Shown: positions 24,204-36,200 of the stretch, in pieces | Position numbering within the stretch: the stretch's first letter is position 1 | Layout of the letters: each line of letters starts with the position of its first letter | From: Cyanoderma ruficeps | Lineage: Eukaryota; Chordata; Aves; Passeriformes; Timaliidae | Assembly: GCA_008694505.1 (NCBI GenBank) | Contig: VZDJ01000049.1 | Location: 2,041,676 to 2,105,675 of the forward strand | DNA length: 64,000 bases | Direction: 5' to 3' | Translations under genes and position numbers: made by a program | The notes under the pieces: model-generated | Database searches by the model: none | What the model saw: only the letters and a program-made list of their open reading frames with translations | What the model was told of the DNA's origin: nothing

Positions 24204-27200
24204 TATTTTTGGCTCCACTTCAAACTAAGTCAGCAAATACTTTGCTATTAAACCATGTATTTTCTATGCTCTGTTTATTTTTCAAAGGAACAGATAATTG
24301 CTGTTTTGGTAAAACTCTGACCACATTAAGTTTGACTCCTATCAGTGCCGTTATTTTTCTGAAAGGCTTTGCTGTATTCAATGTTAGCAAAGCTAACAGT
24401 TACCCAGATTTCCCAGATTTCCCATTTTCCATAGACAGAGCCACATCAGGCAGCCGTGGCTGAAGGAGCAGCACCACCTGTGGGAAATACCTGTGTTTGT
24501 TCTCCTGTGTGCTCTGTGATGGATTGAGAGCTTAGGAGGAGTTTCTAGAGCTGCTTTTGCTGTCCCAAGGAGATCTGAGCCTGTTGGGACCTCTCTGGTG
24601 CTGGGAAGGAAATCACAGAATTAACCAGAATTAATCATCAGTGCTAACCTATCACTGCACTCCTGAAAAAGGTTGGGTTTGGATGCTGACAGGTGCAAAT
24701 GGGAAAAATGGGATAATGGCAAAATCCTAGTGATGAATTCCGTTCCCTTGGCAGGTTTGTCATCAACCCCTGGGTCAAAGCAACTGTTTCTCTTCCTGGC
24801 AACTCCTGGGGCAGCATTTAGTGATCCTTGTGAATAATCCCTGTTGGGAAGGATCCACTTTCCAGTAGCTGACACCAGTTTTGATCCTGTCATCGTTACA
24901 GTGGAGAATGAGGCGGAGCAGAATTCACTCTGAGCCTCAGTCACTAAGCAGTGATCAATTTCCTTTGTTACTTTCAATTCTGGCTTTAAGTTGAAATGCA
25001 GGAGAGGCAGGGTTTGCATCTGGAAAATCACAAGTCCATCTGTGAGCCAGATGCTTTGCTGTGGAGGGAGCAGATCAAAGGATCCCAGGATCATCAAGGT
25101 TGGGAGAGACCTTAAAGCCTCATCCCATTCCAACCCCCTGCCCTGGGCAGGGACACCTTCCTCTAGACCAGCCCGCTCCAAGCAAAGATGCAGCATTAAA
25201 GTGGAGTAAAAATAGTTTTCAGGATCTTTTCTCCACCCACTTGCAGCTTTCGGAGGCATAGAAGGAGCCTTCAGGCCACTGTGGTGTGGAAGGAATTCCT
25301 GAACAATGCAGAGAAACTATGGAGAGGTGCATCAGAGGGTTTTCCTTCTCCCTGGCCCTCCAGGAAATGCTGTGCTGGGGGTAAAATCAGGCAGAATATT
25401 TAACTCTGGGCTTGCTGCTGGTTTTGATTGCTCTTTATGGACTGTTTCTGCTGATGCTCTCAAGTAATTTCTGTAGAAAAATCCAGTTTTTTATTCCAAG
25501 GTCTAATGCTGGTTTTTCTTAGACCTTGAATGATTCATGGGGTTGTTTTCCTGCATTTATAAAATGTCACTCCTGTGGTTTGTTATGATCTATGGCCCGA
25601 ACATTCCTGGTTCCTGTGCTGCCAACTTATCCATCTTCCCTGTGGCCTGTTAGTGCCTCAGAACACAAGCCTTGCACAGTTCTGGAGCTGCAGATCTATT
25701 CCTTAATGGCACCTTGGCTTTCTCAGAGATGTTACAGCTCCTAAAAAGGTCCAAAACAATTTGCACCCCGCTTCTCCAAACCTTTATCTCCCTGGAATGC
25801 CTTGTCCTTTATTCCAAATCCAGTTTCTCCCGAGTAGCTGTTTGTGCTGAGCCCAAACCAGGGATTCCAGGAGTGTTCAGATATGGAGAACTCTCCTTCC
25901 TGAATTTACTTGGTGCTGAATTTCTGCAGCTGAATTCGGACAGGTCCTTCCTCTAAAGCTTTTCCCAGTGTTTCTCCCGACCCTCCCAGGACAAGATCTC
26001 CTGCAGTTCTGAGCCGATGGGTTATTGTTCCTCTGTTTGGCTTTGCATCAAGTTGAAAAAAAAAAGAGAGACAGAGAAGGATAAAAAAAAAGCTGTTACT
26101 ATTTTGGAACGAAAACTTTGATTTGCAAACCACTTTTCATCATTTCACTTTCCCTAAACAAACCCAAACCGTTGCTGTATCGTGATGTTTAAGTCAGTGG
26201 AAAAAATGATTTGGAAATTTGGACTGGAAGCTTTAAGCAGTGGGACTCGGCGGTTCTAACACCATTCAGCTCTCTAACAAAGTGCTCCATTTGGAACTAA
26301 TCAGAGCTTTGTGATTTTTCTAGGCCAATTTGGAACCGCTTTGATGTGCGACGGGATCAGATAGTGTGAGCTCAGGCAGACAAGACATATGGGCTAAATT
26401 AATCCTTAGCAAGTCTAGGAAAATTAAATCTTTATGGGAAGAAAAAATGGAGGTTATGTATAAACAAAATGCAAATTATAAGCTGCACGCGATGCGTGTT
26501 GTAAGGAGAGTGGAGAGGAGGGAATACAAGATAAGAGGCAATAAATTGTAACAAACTGCTTGTTCAGAGATTTGCTGGGAGCTGCGTGGCTGCTCTCACT
26601 CAGCTTCAAACATTGGGAGTGTTTATATTTCTGATTATTCCGAGTATTTGGAACCTGGTTGTCCAGGATAACGCGGCCCTGCCGGAGCTCCTTTCCCAGC
26701 TCGCTGCTCTGTGCTGTCCCTTTGCCAGGAGGATGGTGCTCAGCCCTCTGGAACTTCCTCCCAGCAGCCCTGGGCTGGAGGGAGAGTTTAATGAGCTCCA
26801 GGAGGGAGGCTGTGTGAGATAAGCTCGGCTAAAGACTGACTTTGGCAAAGGAAATTTCAACTTTTCCCCACCCCTCCCGCCGAGCTGGGGGTTTAGTGGT
26901 TGGTCTGAGGGAAAGCTTGGTGTTAAGTTTTGTTGTTGGTAGGAAGCTGTGCTGAAGAAATAGTGTATAATTAGATAAATAGAATAGTTTTACATTTATT
27001 TATATAAAATAAACTTTCTTTTTTTTTTCTCAAGAGGTAGTGCTGAAAAGGAAAGCAGCTACCTGTAATCCTCTTTTTTTCCTGACACCCATCTGCCGTT
27101 CTGGATTGATCTCTTTACACATGGATTTCTTGTATGAATGTCAAGTATACAGAGCCTTTCACTTGTTCTGCTGCCTTAAAGTGTGTATAAATCTATAAAT

Positions 27201-30200
27201 GTCAGTCTTAAAATGGAGCTTACAATAGGTAATTATACGGAGTGGGGCTGTGCTATTTCTGACTTGCATTGTGTGCGCTGACTGACGGCGACGTGGAATG
27301 GGAGGGTGTGCAAAGTATTGTTTTCAGCAGAAATTGTCCCAGCTCAGGGCACTGTGTCAGGTTAGCAGGGTCTCAGGGAGCCTTTTCCCTGCTTTTCAGT
27401 TACCCTGAGTGAAGGAGAACTAATTTTCTTATGGCAAGATACACGTTTTCTCCTGCGATTTGTGCCAGGTTAAAATCCATGTGGGATTCTAATTACAGCT
27501 CTCCCCACCAGCAGTTCAGGTTGGTTCCAGATGTAACAATTGAATTTCAAGTCACACAGTTACTCTGAGCAGTTACTGGGAGTGTTTTTGTTGGTCTGAA
27601 CTCCCTCTTTAAAACATCTTTTCCTGTTCTTAAACCCTTTTTTGTTTTGATGCTTCAATCTTCTGCTCAGGCATTGTTAGTGTAGAAGTTTCCATTGAAA
27701 CACGATAGTGACAGGTTATTAAATGGCAAAGGCAAGAAAATCAGGGTTTTGCTGAGAATTTTTCATTGCAAAGTGTTGTGGAAATGCTTGGGAATGTCTT
27801 GAGTCTCATCCCTGGAGAGGTAATGGAGCCCCATGGAGCCGCTTCCTGCTTGGACTGGGGAGAGAGTGGGAAGAGTGAAACAGGGAACTCCTGGCTTAAG
27901 GTCAGGACAGTTTAATAGAGAAAACAAAAGCCACACATGCAGCAAAGCAAAGGAATCAATTCCCCTTTTCCCATGGATGGGCAGGATTTGGCCATCCCTC
28001 ATAGGTCATGGTGACTGGGGAAGAGTATTGGGGTCCCTGAACATTCCCTGCTTCCTTCTTCCCACAGTTTTCCATACTGAGCTTGATGCCACAGGCCTGC
28101 AATATCCCTTGGATCAGCTGGCTGCCCGTGTCCTGTGCCCCGATCCCTGTGTCCCGTCCCAAATCCTTGTGTCCCGTCCCAAATCCTTGTGTCCTGTCCC
28201 CCATGCCCGTGTCCCGTCCCAAATCCTTGTGTCCCGTCCCAAATCCTTGTGTCCCGTCCCAAATCCTTGTGTCCCGTCCCCGAGTGCCCGTGTCCTGTCC
28301 CAAATCCTTGTGTCCCCCCAAACCTCTGTGCTGGTGTGTTGGGACAAGGTCCCAAAAAGTGTCAGCCCTGCTCAGCAGTTTCCAAAACATCTCTGAGTTG
28401 CTCGCAGCTTCCAGCACAAATCCAAACCAGCCTCACAGCGGCTACTATGAAGAAAATTAACTCTACCCCACCCAAAACCAGCACAGTGATGTCACATATA
28501 AATGACTTTTTCCAAGAGCCCTTTTCCCCAGTTTTCTTGTGGAAAAGTTAAAATCCGTGGTGTGCAGAGGCCAAAGGTCTTGCAATCTCTCTCCAATTGA
28601 CTGCTGGGTGACTATTGTTTCAAAAAGAATTATGCTGTAAGTAGCTTTTTAGATTAGCCAAGATAATCTCAAGTTTGTGAATAGCTGCTGACTGAAACCA
28701 CTTCCCTGAACTGTTACTTGGGGAATATCAGGAGTAACACCTTCAGTTTTAAGAGAAACCAACTTCTCCTGAGTGCCTTCCCAGGAGATCCCTCGCTCCA
28801 GAGGAGGTGTGATGTTTGTGCGTTCCCATCATTTATTTATTTTTAATGGATTTTTGTGCTTTTCATTCCAGGTCACTCCAAGGTCGGAGACCCCCATCAA
28901 TAGTGTCAGTAACAGTTTGGAAAATGTGCTCCACACATCCACACATTCCATGGAGGAGTCGATACCCAAGAGGCCTTCGGGGAAACACTCCAAAGGTGTG
29001 TCCTTCTCCTCGTGCCTGCTTCCAGTGGGGAAACAACTGGGATCCTTGCTGGTGCTCAGCTTTATTTTCATTGGGATTGGAGGCTGGAGCTTTGATTTTT
29101 CCATTGGGAAATAAGCAAGAAGGTGCTTTGAGATGCCTTCTTTTGTAATACCAGCTTTGCTCTCAAGGAATCTTCTCCAAGAGTGGGTATCTTGGACATT
29201 CCACCTCCTCTCAGCAGGCTGTTTCTTGGATAAAGCATATGGTGTTGAGTGTTTCTCAAAGGGAAGAGGCATTTAAACACTTGGACTGCCATTTCCACCT
29301 TTCTCTTGCTTTCCCAAGTGGGAAACTGGGGGAAGAGAAGTGGAAGGCAGGAGAAAGATCTTGCACCTTTCTCTGTTACAAAATAAATCTGGTTTTTGTA
29401 ATGCTATATTGCATGCTGACCTGGCTAAAAGCTGGGCTTAGCAAGTCAGAGTTAAATTATTCCATTTCCACGCTCCAGACTCTCACTGCAAATATGAAAA
29501 TGTTCAGTTTAAATTGTGACTAACAGTGTTTTTATTTAATGCATTTTAAAAAACCACTGGTAAATGAGGAAAGCCTTTGAACTGGGAGCTGCTCTTTGTG
29601 CAGAGCAGCTTTTGTGAGCCCTGTAGGGCAAAATTAATCAGGGAAAATATCTGCCCTCGTATGTTGCCTTCAAATATCATTAAAAATATTGTCAGGCACC
29701 ATCTAAATTTTTCATTTGGAATTTATTCTGTTTTCCTCCTCACCTCTGGCTTCCCACAGAACTTTACACATAGAGCTTGATACCAGAGAAATTCAAGAAT
29801 TTCAAAGCACATCTTCACTCAGAGGATCTGATGCAGCTCAGCACGGGTTAAACATCCCAAGAAATGTTGCCTTGCCTCCTCCAGCCCTCCTTTCCAGTGA
29901 CACACTCCAGTGTAATCCCAGCAGTGTGAGGAGCAGTCATTTTTTACAGCACAGTAATGCTGGAAGTGGCCGTTTCTCCAGCTGTAAAAACCATCAGGGT
30001 AGAAGAAAACGCAGCACTAAGCAGAAGCATGGCTGGGTTTGTGGCTTTCATCTGATTAAAAATAGGACAGGGTTCAACACTGTTTTCATTTGTACTCAGT
30101 GATTGCTATTCCAGTACCATATATGCTAAGATTAGTCACGGTACGCTGTGAAAATTAATTAGGTTTTGCTCTGATCTGTTTTTCTCTTATAGAATACCTG

Positions 30201-33200
30201 CCTCGTGCTCAGTTTAATATACAGGCTGCCTCAGTGATGGTTGGGAAAAGGGGGTGTGGAGCAAACACCGATATTCTGCTTTCTGCTTCACCAGCAGCGT
30301 TCAGTTCTCCTTGAGATTTGATCATCTGTCTTGGGGTTCTGTTTCTTCAGCTTGAAGTGCAATTTAGGATTATTTGCCACCTGAATCCGGTGTTCCTGAC
30401 TTAGATTCCTCATTTTCATAGCAAACACAGCTCTTAATTTAGCAGGACCCACCAACTTTTTAACCTGGAGCACGTAAAATTGTCACGAAAAGCATGGCAT
30501 CCTTGATTTTCATGTTGTTGTTTTTTTAGTGAGCCTGGTTTCAGACAGCTTGACAGGACAGGATTTCTCCCCAGAAGTAAAGAGCTGCCCAAGGTCATCA
30601 TTCCTCTCCTGGCAAAGCCCTGGAGCTGGAAGTGTCTCAGTTAAAAAGGCTGGAGCTGAAACATGAGAAAGAAAAGAAAAACGAGAGAGGTGCTGTATTT
30701 GTTGTGCTTAGCTGGATTAGACACAGTTTGTATTAACCCAGGGAACGTTTTAATCCCGATTTGGAGAAATGTCAGTAATTTAATTTACTCTCCACAGCTG
30801 AACAGTGGCTGGGGTTGTAGTAGCTTGGACCTGAAAGCTCTCAGTGACTTGTGTTTGCCTTAATCCACCACTTTTGGCATCAAATATTTGAGTTTCTCCA
30901 CGGGAAGAGAGGAGCATTTTGCTGGATGCTCTCAGTGGCACTGTGTGTGTGTGTGTGTGTGGCTGGGAATGTTCCTACAGCTTCATGCAGAGACTTGTCA
31001 GATACCTGGGAATAATTTCAGCAGAATTGTGCTGCCTCAGGAAATGAATTTGTAAGAGGAGTGTCAGCCTGAGTAGGGCACAAACCTTTGCTCTTACCTC
31101 AGAGGCCCAGCTCGCTGTGGGAGCACTGTCAGGCATTAAATCATAAATTATGGAATGATTTGGATTGGAAAGGACTTTAAAGATTGTTTGATTCCATGGG
31201 CAGGGACGCCTTCCACTAGCCCAGGTGCTGGATCCATGCTGCAATACCCAGGTGACCAGCAAACTCTTGATTTTTTTATCAGAATTCCTCCACTTTTCCC
31301 ACTGTTTCTCCAGACTAAACCCCTCTGTCCCTGTGTAGATATCAGTGGTAAAATGGGGTAAACCAGGTGCACATTGCTTCATAGTGAAAGTTGTGACTCT
31401 GAGAAGTTCTGTACCTGCTGACATAAATATTTTGGGGATCTGTGCTCTATCTGGGCTTTTCCTTTATAAAATAAAGTTTAAAAATCTGCCCTGTGCAAGT
31501 CGAGGAAAAAAAATGCAGCTGGGTTCTGACAGAAGGATGTGGAGCTCCTGTGAAAATGCAGAACTGTAACATGCTCTGTGAATTGTGCATTTTATTCCTG
31601 TTTTGACCAGTGATTTGGGGCTGTTCAAAGCTGTTTCCAGAGACGTGGGATTGTTTTAACTGGAGGGAACTTTGGGAAGTGGAGGCTTTCCCTGTTCTCA
31701 GGATGTGGCTGTTGTTGTGCTGGAAGCTGCACTCAGGCTTGTTCCCAGGTACTGAGGCACTGACAGATCTCACTGGTCAAGCAGAACAGACATAAACACA
31801 GAGATTCTTGGGTTACATATAATTAAAATTCCGAGAGGGATGTGTTACTTTCTGTCCCTCTTCCCACTGTTCCTAGAATGTGGTCAGATTTTAATAATGG
31901 TTTTAACACCATTTGAACAAAACAAATTCATATAAAAGTTGAGCATTTTTTGTCTCCTGGGCCTTTCCCAGTAGTAAGGTGGTTAAAAAAAGTCACGAGT
32001 TAAAATTGCTTTTCACTATTTTGTTTTGCAGGCAATCCTCTGCTGGTAGCAAAGGGAAATTCAGGAAATTTCATTTTTATTCCAAAGTTCAGGAGGAGCT
32101 ATGTGACCCATGGGAAGCCCCATGCACAGAGCTAATTTTTAACAAGCCTGTGGATGTAGAGTTGGGGTAATTCCCAAAAGAGAGTAGTTCTTGCTTATCA
32201 CAGCTGACTGAAAAAAAAAATCAGCTTATTTTTATTTGTTCAGAAAAGCAATAGGAATTTTCCATGCTCCAGAGATGTTGTTAATTACTCTTTTACTGTA
32301 AGATTCCAAGGATTTGGCCATTAGGTGGATAGCAGTGGAGGCAAAGCCCTGCTCTCTGCATGTGACATATTTTAGCAATGTATTAAAAATGTTCAGTGAC
32401 CACAGCATATTTTCCAAAAGCACAGGGGAATGAAGTGCATTAGACCAGATGTTGGAGTGCAGAACAAAAGCATCTTTATTATAAAGACAACATAAGTTAC
32501 AAACATCCCAGGACAGAGACTGCGCGGGCTTCATCCTGTCACTGCTCTCAGTGCTGAGGGAAATCCTGATTTGTCACGGCCTCCGGGTGAATTCCCTGCT
32601 CTGGAGGTTTAGAAATTATCCCTGCTCTGACCTTTTTCAGGTGGCACTTCCCATGTCCCTCCCCAGAGCAGCCTGGACTATGATTTCCTCAACTGAACAA
32701 GTCTCATTTTCTGCAAAGTGACAGAAACTCTCCTATTTTTATGTTTCCTGTGTATTTATCTTGCCTTTCCTCTGTTGCCACACAAAACCCTCCGAATTGT
32801 CTCCACGCCAGCCTGATTTCAAATGAGGCAACTGTTGAAATCTGATCCTTCTAGAGTGAAGCTGAATCATAATTCTTGCAACACAGGATCTAAGGATAGG
32901 CACAAACTGCTTCTGGAGGGTGAGGAGTAAAGCTTTGAGATGGAAAATGGGGGCAGGAGCCTTTATTCTACAATCTCCTCTCCGTTTAGCTCTGCTGAGC
33001 ACAGGAAAACCAATTTTCCTGATTGAGGGGATACTCTGAGTCCACACACAAGGCCCTGCAAAGAACCAGACTTGGATGAATACGTGGAACAGCACATGGC
33101 TGACTGGATAAAAGTCTATGGGCGTGAAGGAAAACAAGCTCTAAATGCACCTGAGGAATAGATTGCTTTAGTTTTCCATCAATATTGGGATGTAAATCTC

Positions 33201-36200
33201 TCCCTGTTTGCAGCGCTGCTGCTGAGCCCAGGTGGGATGAGTTGGAGGTGGGTCGTGGTGGTTGTCATGTGCAGCCAAGGTCTGAATTATCTGAATTATT
33301 CCATGACAATAGTGAGCAGCAATGTGTGATGTCAGCCTCCCAGAACTTCTCGCCACTATTTTTGCCGCTCTGTTTTCCTTGGCAAAACGCGTTTCTACGG
33401 TCTTGCACCTTTTTTTTTTCCCTCTCCCACTTCCTTGACTCCTTCTTTTTCCATAAGAAACCAGGCTGCAGGAGCTCTCCCAGTTTCGTGGTGATGGACA
33501 GCCTTTTCCTCTTGCAGTGTTTGACACCAGTCTGCTGAAGGCAGGCAGAAAATACAGGGGGAAGAAAAAAAAAATCTGTTTTGTTCAGGTCCAGACTTGA
33601 GACTGCCTTGTTCTGCATCAGTTGTGCAGCTGGATTATTCTATTTTTAAGCAACTGCATCATCTCCAACAATATTGGGTCAGCTACTGGTAGGGTAGGGC
33701 TTAAAGAAATATTTAGGCTATGATAATCCTGCAGGAAAAATCTCCCTCTCCCAACTGTATATAATTTTTCAGCTGTTTGTGTATGTCCTTGTTCCTTTTC
33801 CCTCTTGAAGGGAGAGCTCTGCTTCTAAACTTGAGCAATGTAGGTTGAGATCACACACCAGGCACCGCGTTCCTGACCTTCTGTCTCTGCCACACGAGTT
33901 GTTTGAGGAGTATCAAGTATGTGGAGTGAATTCTAGAAGTCAAACCCAAGGATTAGCGTGCTCCAAAAAAATGTGTTTTGATGTTGCTTATTTCTCCCCC
34001 TGCTAGGAGATTGTTGTATGCTAAGGAATTTTTTGATGATGCATAAATCACGTTGCTCAATCAGGAATTGGGAGCTCAATTCAGGCTGGAGGTTTGGTTT
34101 TGTAATAAAGGCAGTACACAAGTTTAGGGTTTAAAAAGATGTCAGAAACGTTGCATTTCACCTCAAGTTTTTATTGATAATTCAGTTGTCCTCTGCTTAC
34201 AGTCCCCAAAGCCAGGGTGTTGTAGAGCTGGGAGTGGAGCTCCTCACTGCTGGGCCAAATTGGTGTTGTCAGCTGTTAATAAGTTAAGTTTTATCCTCTC
34301 TCCAGGTTGGAATCAGTATTTCTTTGTCACCCTCATTGCCTCCTTTTCCCTGTAATGAGCCTTTTCAGGAGAGGTCTGGGATGGCTCTGGTGGGACAGAA
34401 AGGGAGAGGAGGGAGCACAGACATCCTCTGACTGGGTGGGAGGGTGGCTCCTGGCTGCCCGCTCCTGCAACAGCTGTCACAACCTTTTGTGCAAATCTGC
34501 AAATGCTCCTGGCTGAGGTTTGGAATCCATGGCTCCCATTCCTTCCCTTTGTGCTCCACAGGGAGGATTCCCAGCTCACCCCTTGGCCAGGAGCTGCAGT
34601 GGAAGGTGATGCTCTGGGTGTTTTCCAGCGGCTCTTTTCGAATTCTTATCACAGAGGATTCTTTAATTTCCTCTGAGCAGTTTTAGTTGTGTCTGCACCA
34701 TCTGCCTTGATCCCATAGTCTCCTAAAATGATGGATATCAAGCATTTAACCTGAGGGCCTTATCCTGGAGCTGCTCAGTGATTCCCTGACTTTGGTCTTG
34801 TTTGGACTTCCTGCCTGTTTTTCCTCAATAAGGAGGTGGAATCGCTCTGCTTGGGCAGCTGTTGGTCCCTACCTAATTAACTGCTGAGCCTGTTGATTAA
34901 CTTCATTCAAATTTGACAAAGCTATTTAGAGATTTTATTTACAGTGGTGTCTGCATAGAAGAGACTCATTCATTCCTGCTTCCTCCAGGAGAAGTGAGAA
35001 CAGCTGAGGTACAGCCTGGATCTCAGGGAAATTAGGCTTTGCTTTGCTCCTTGGTGAGCCATAAAATCCCAGAATTTGTGTTGGAGGAGACCTTAAAGCT
35101 CATCTCATTCTACCTCTGCCACGTTCCACTAGCCCAGGTCACTCCGAGCCCCATCATTCATCTTGCTTTTATTTATCCTTGTGTTAAATAAAGATTTGTG
35201 TGCTGGGCAATACAATTTCCTTATTGAACCTTAGGAAATGAGCAGTTTTCTGCTACAATAGGATTTGACAAAGAACACTTAATTTGGAGTAGCCCGTTCA
35301 GTTTGGCTTCAGTGGGAGTTGGATGCCACTTTTGTTTGTAATTAATTTATTCAAGCTACTCAGAATGTTTTAAATTCTAAGAATAGGATGCTGGTAAATC
35401 CAGCTGTGCCAAGGGTTTTACCTCTCTATAAATGCAATCCTCAGGCACATCCCTGATCTTGGATAAGGGCAGTGAACATCTGCTGTGACATCAATAAGAC
35501 ATCAATATCTACTGTGAGATTTAAGCTCATATTTAATATTTTTGCCTTTTTCCATGGCTCTCTCAGGAGGCCACCCATAGGATGTGAATTCCTGGAAGGA
35601 TTCTCCCATTTCCATGTCTTTGGAGTCCTGGAGGTGCCTTCAGTGGAGCAGGAGTTGTTAATGAAGGTGAAATTAATGGTCATTACCTCAACAGCTCTGG
35701 AAGCAGCAGCGTGACCTTCTCCCCGTAATGGAAACAACAAAGCAACTTGAGCTTTTAATTAAAATCACATTAAATGGTGAAAAACAGTTTGTCTCAGATC
35801 TTAATGGTAATGGCTTCATACAGCCCATCTTCTGAGGCAGAAAAAAGGTGTTGGGAGAGCTTTTCCTGTGGTGGAACTAATGCTTAAACCTGCATTTTTA
35901 CTGAAAATCCTTAATTAAAGGCAGGAGATGAAATTTGAAATTTAAGAAATTTACTGAAGGGTGACAAGTATGTCATTCAGGACCGAAAGAAAAGCTCCCA
36001 AACCCCCAAGAAAGGTGCATTTTAACTGCTGATTTTTGCCTCCTGGCAACTTCATTGTGCAGCCTGAAGGGAAAATGGCTCCGTGGGGCTGGACATTCCT
36101 GTGTTTGCTGCCTGCAGATTGAGAGAGGGATGTGAGAAATGTGCAGGAATGCTCAGCTGTTCCCAGTGCCTTCAGAATGCAGCACCCTGCAACATCTGGG

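Larger units (their letters stand above)
16083..28871 (+). other. ZCCHC14: ZCCHC14 intron 1 (12.8 kb)
   Basis: Bounded by GTGGGT and ..CATTCCAG. It contains several CR1 fragments, a 17-nt and a 33-nt T run, a triplicated 77-bp repeat (23484-23714), and an antisense ERV LTR ending 386 bp before exon 2. No further conserved exon was recognised. A stretch at about 26160-27340 is poor in recognisable repeats and rich in AT homeobox-type words (see findings). Confidence 0.9.

Noticed and set aside
24621..25259. A 212-codon minus-strand frame in intron 1
   Set aside because: Part of it is CR1 tail sequence and the rest has no family resemblance.
28124..28318. Possible CRISPR-like array of regularly spaced repeats
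   Set aside because: Head-to-tail minisatellite without unique spacers, inside an LTR of a bird genome.
28135..28551. Repetitive Cys/Pro/Val or Gly/Thr-rich frames on both strands near 28.2 kb
   Set aside because: They are translations of the 20-bp minisatellite in every frame, not a repeat protein.
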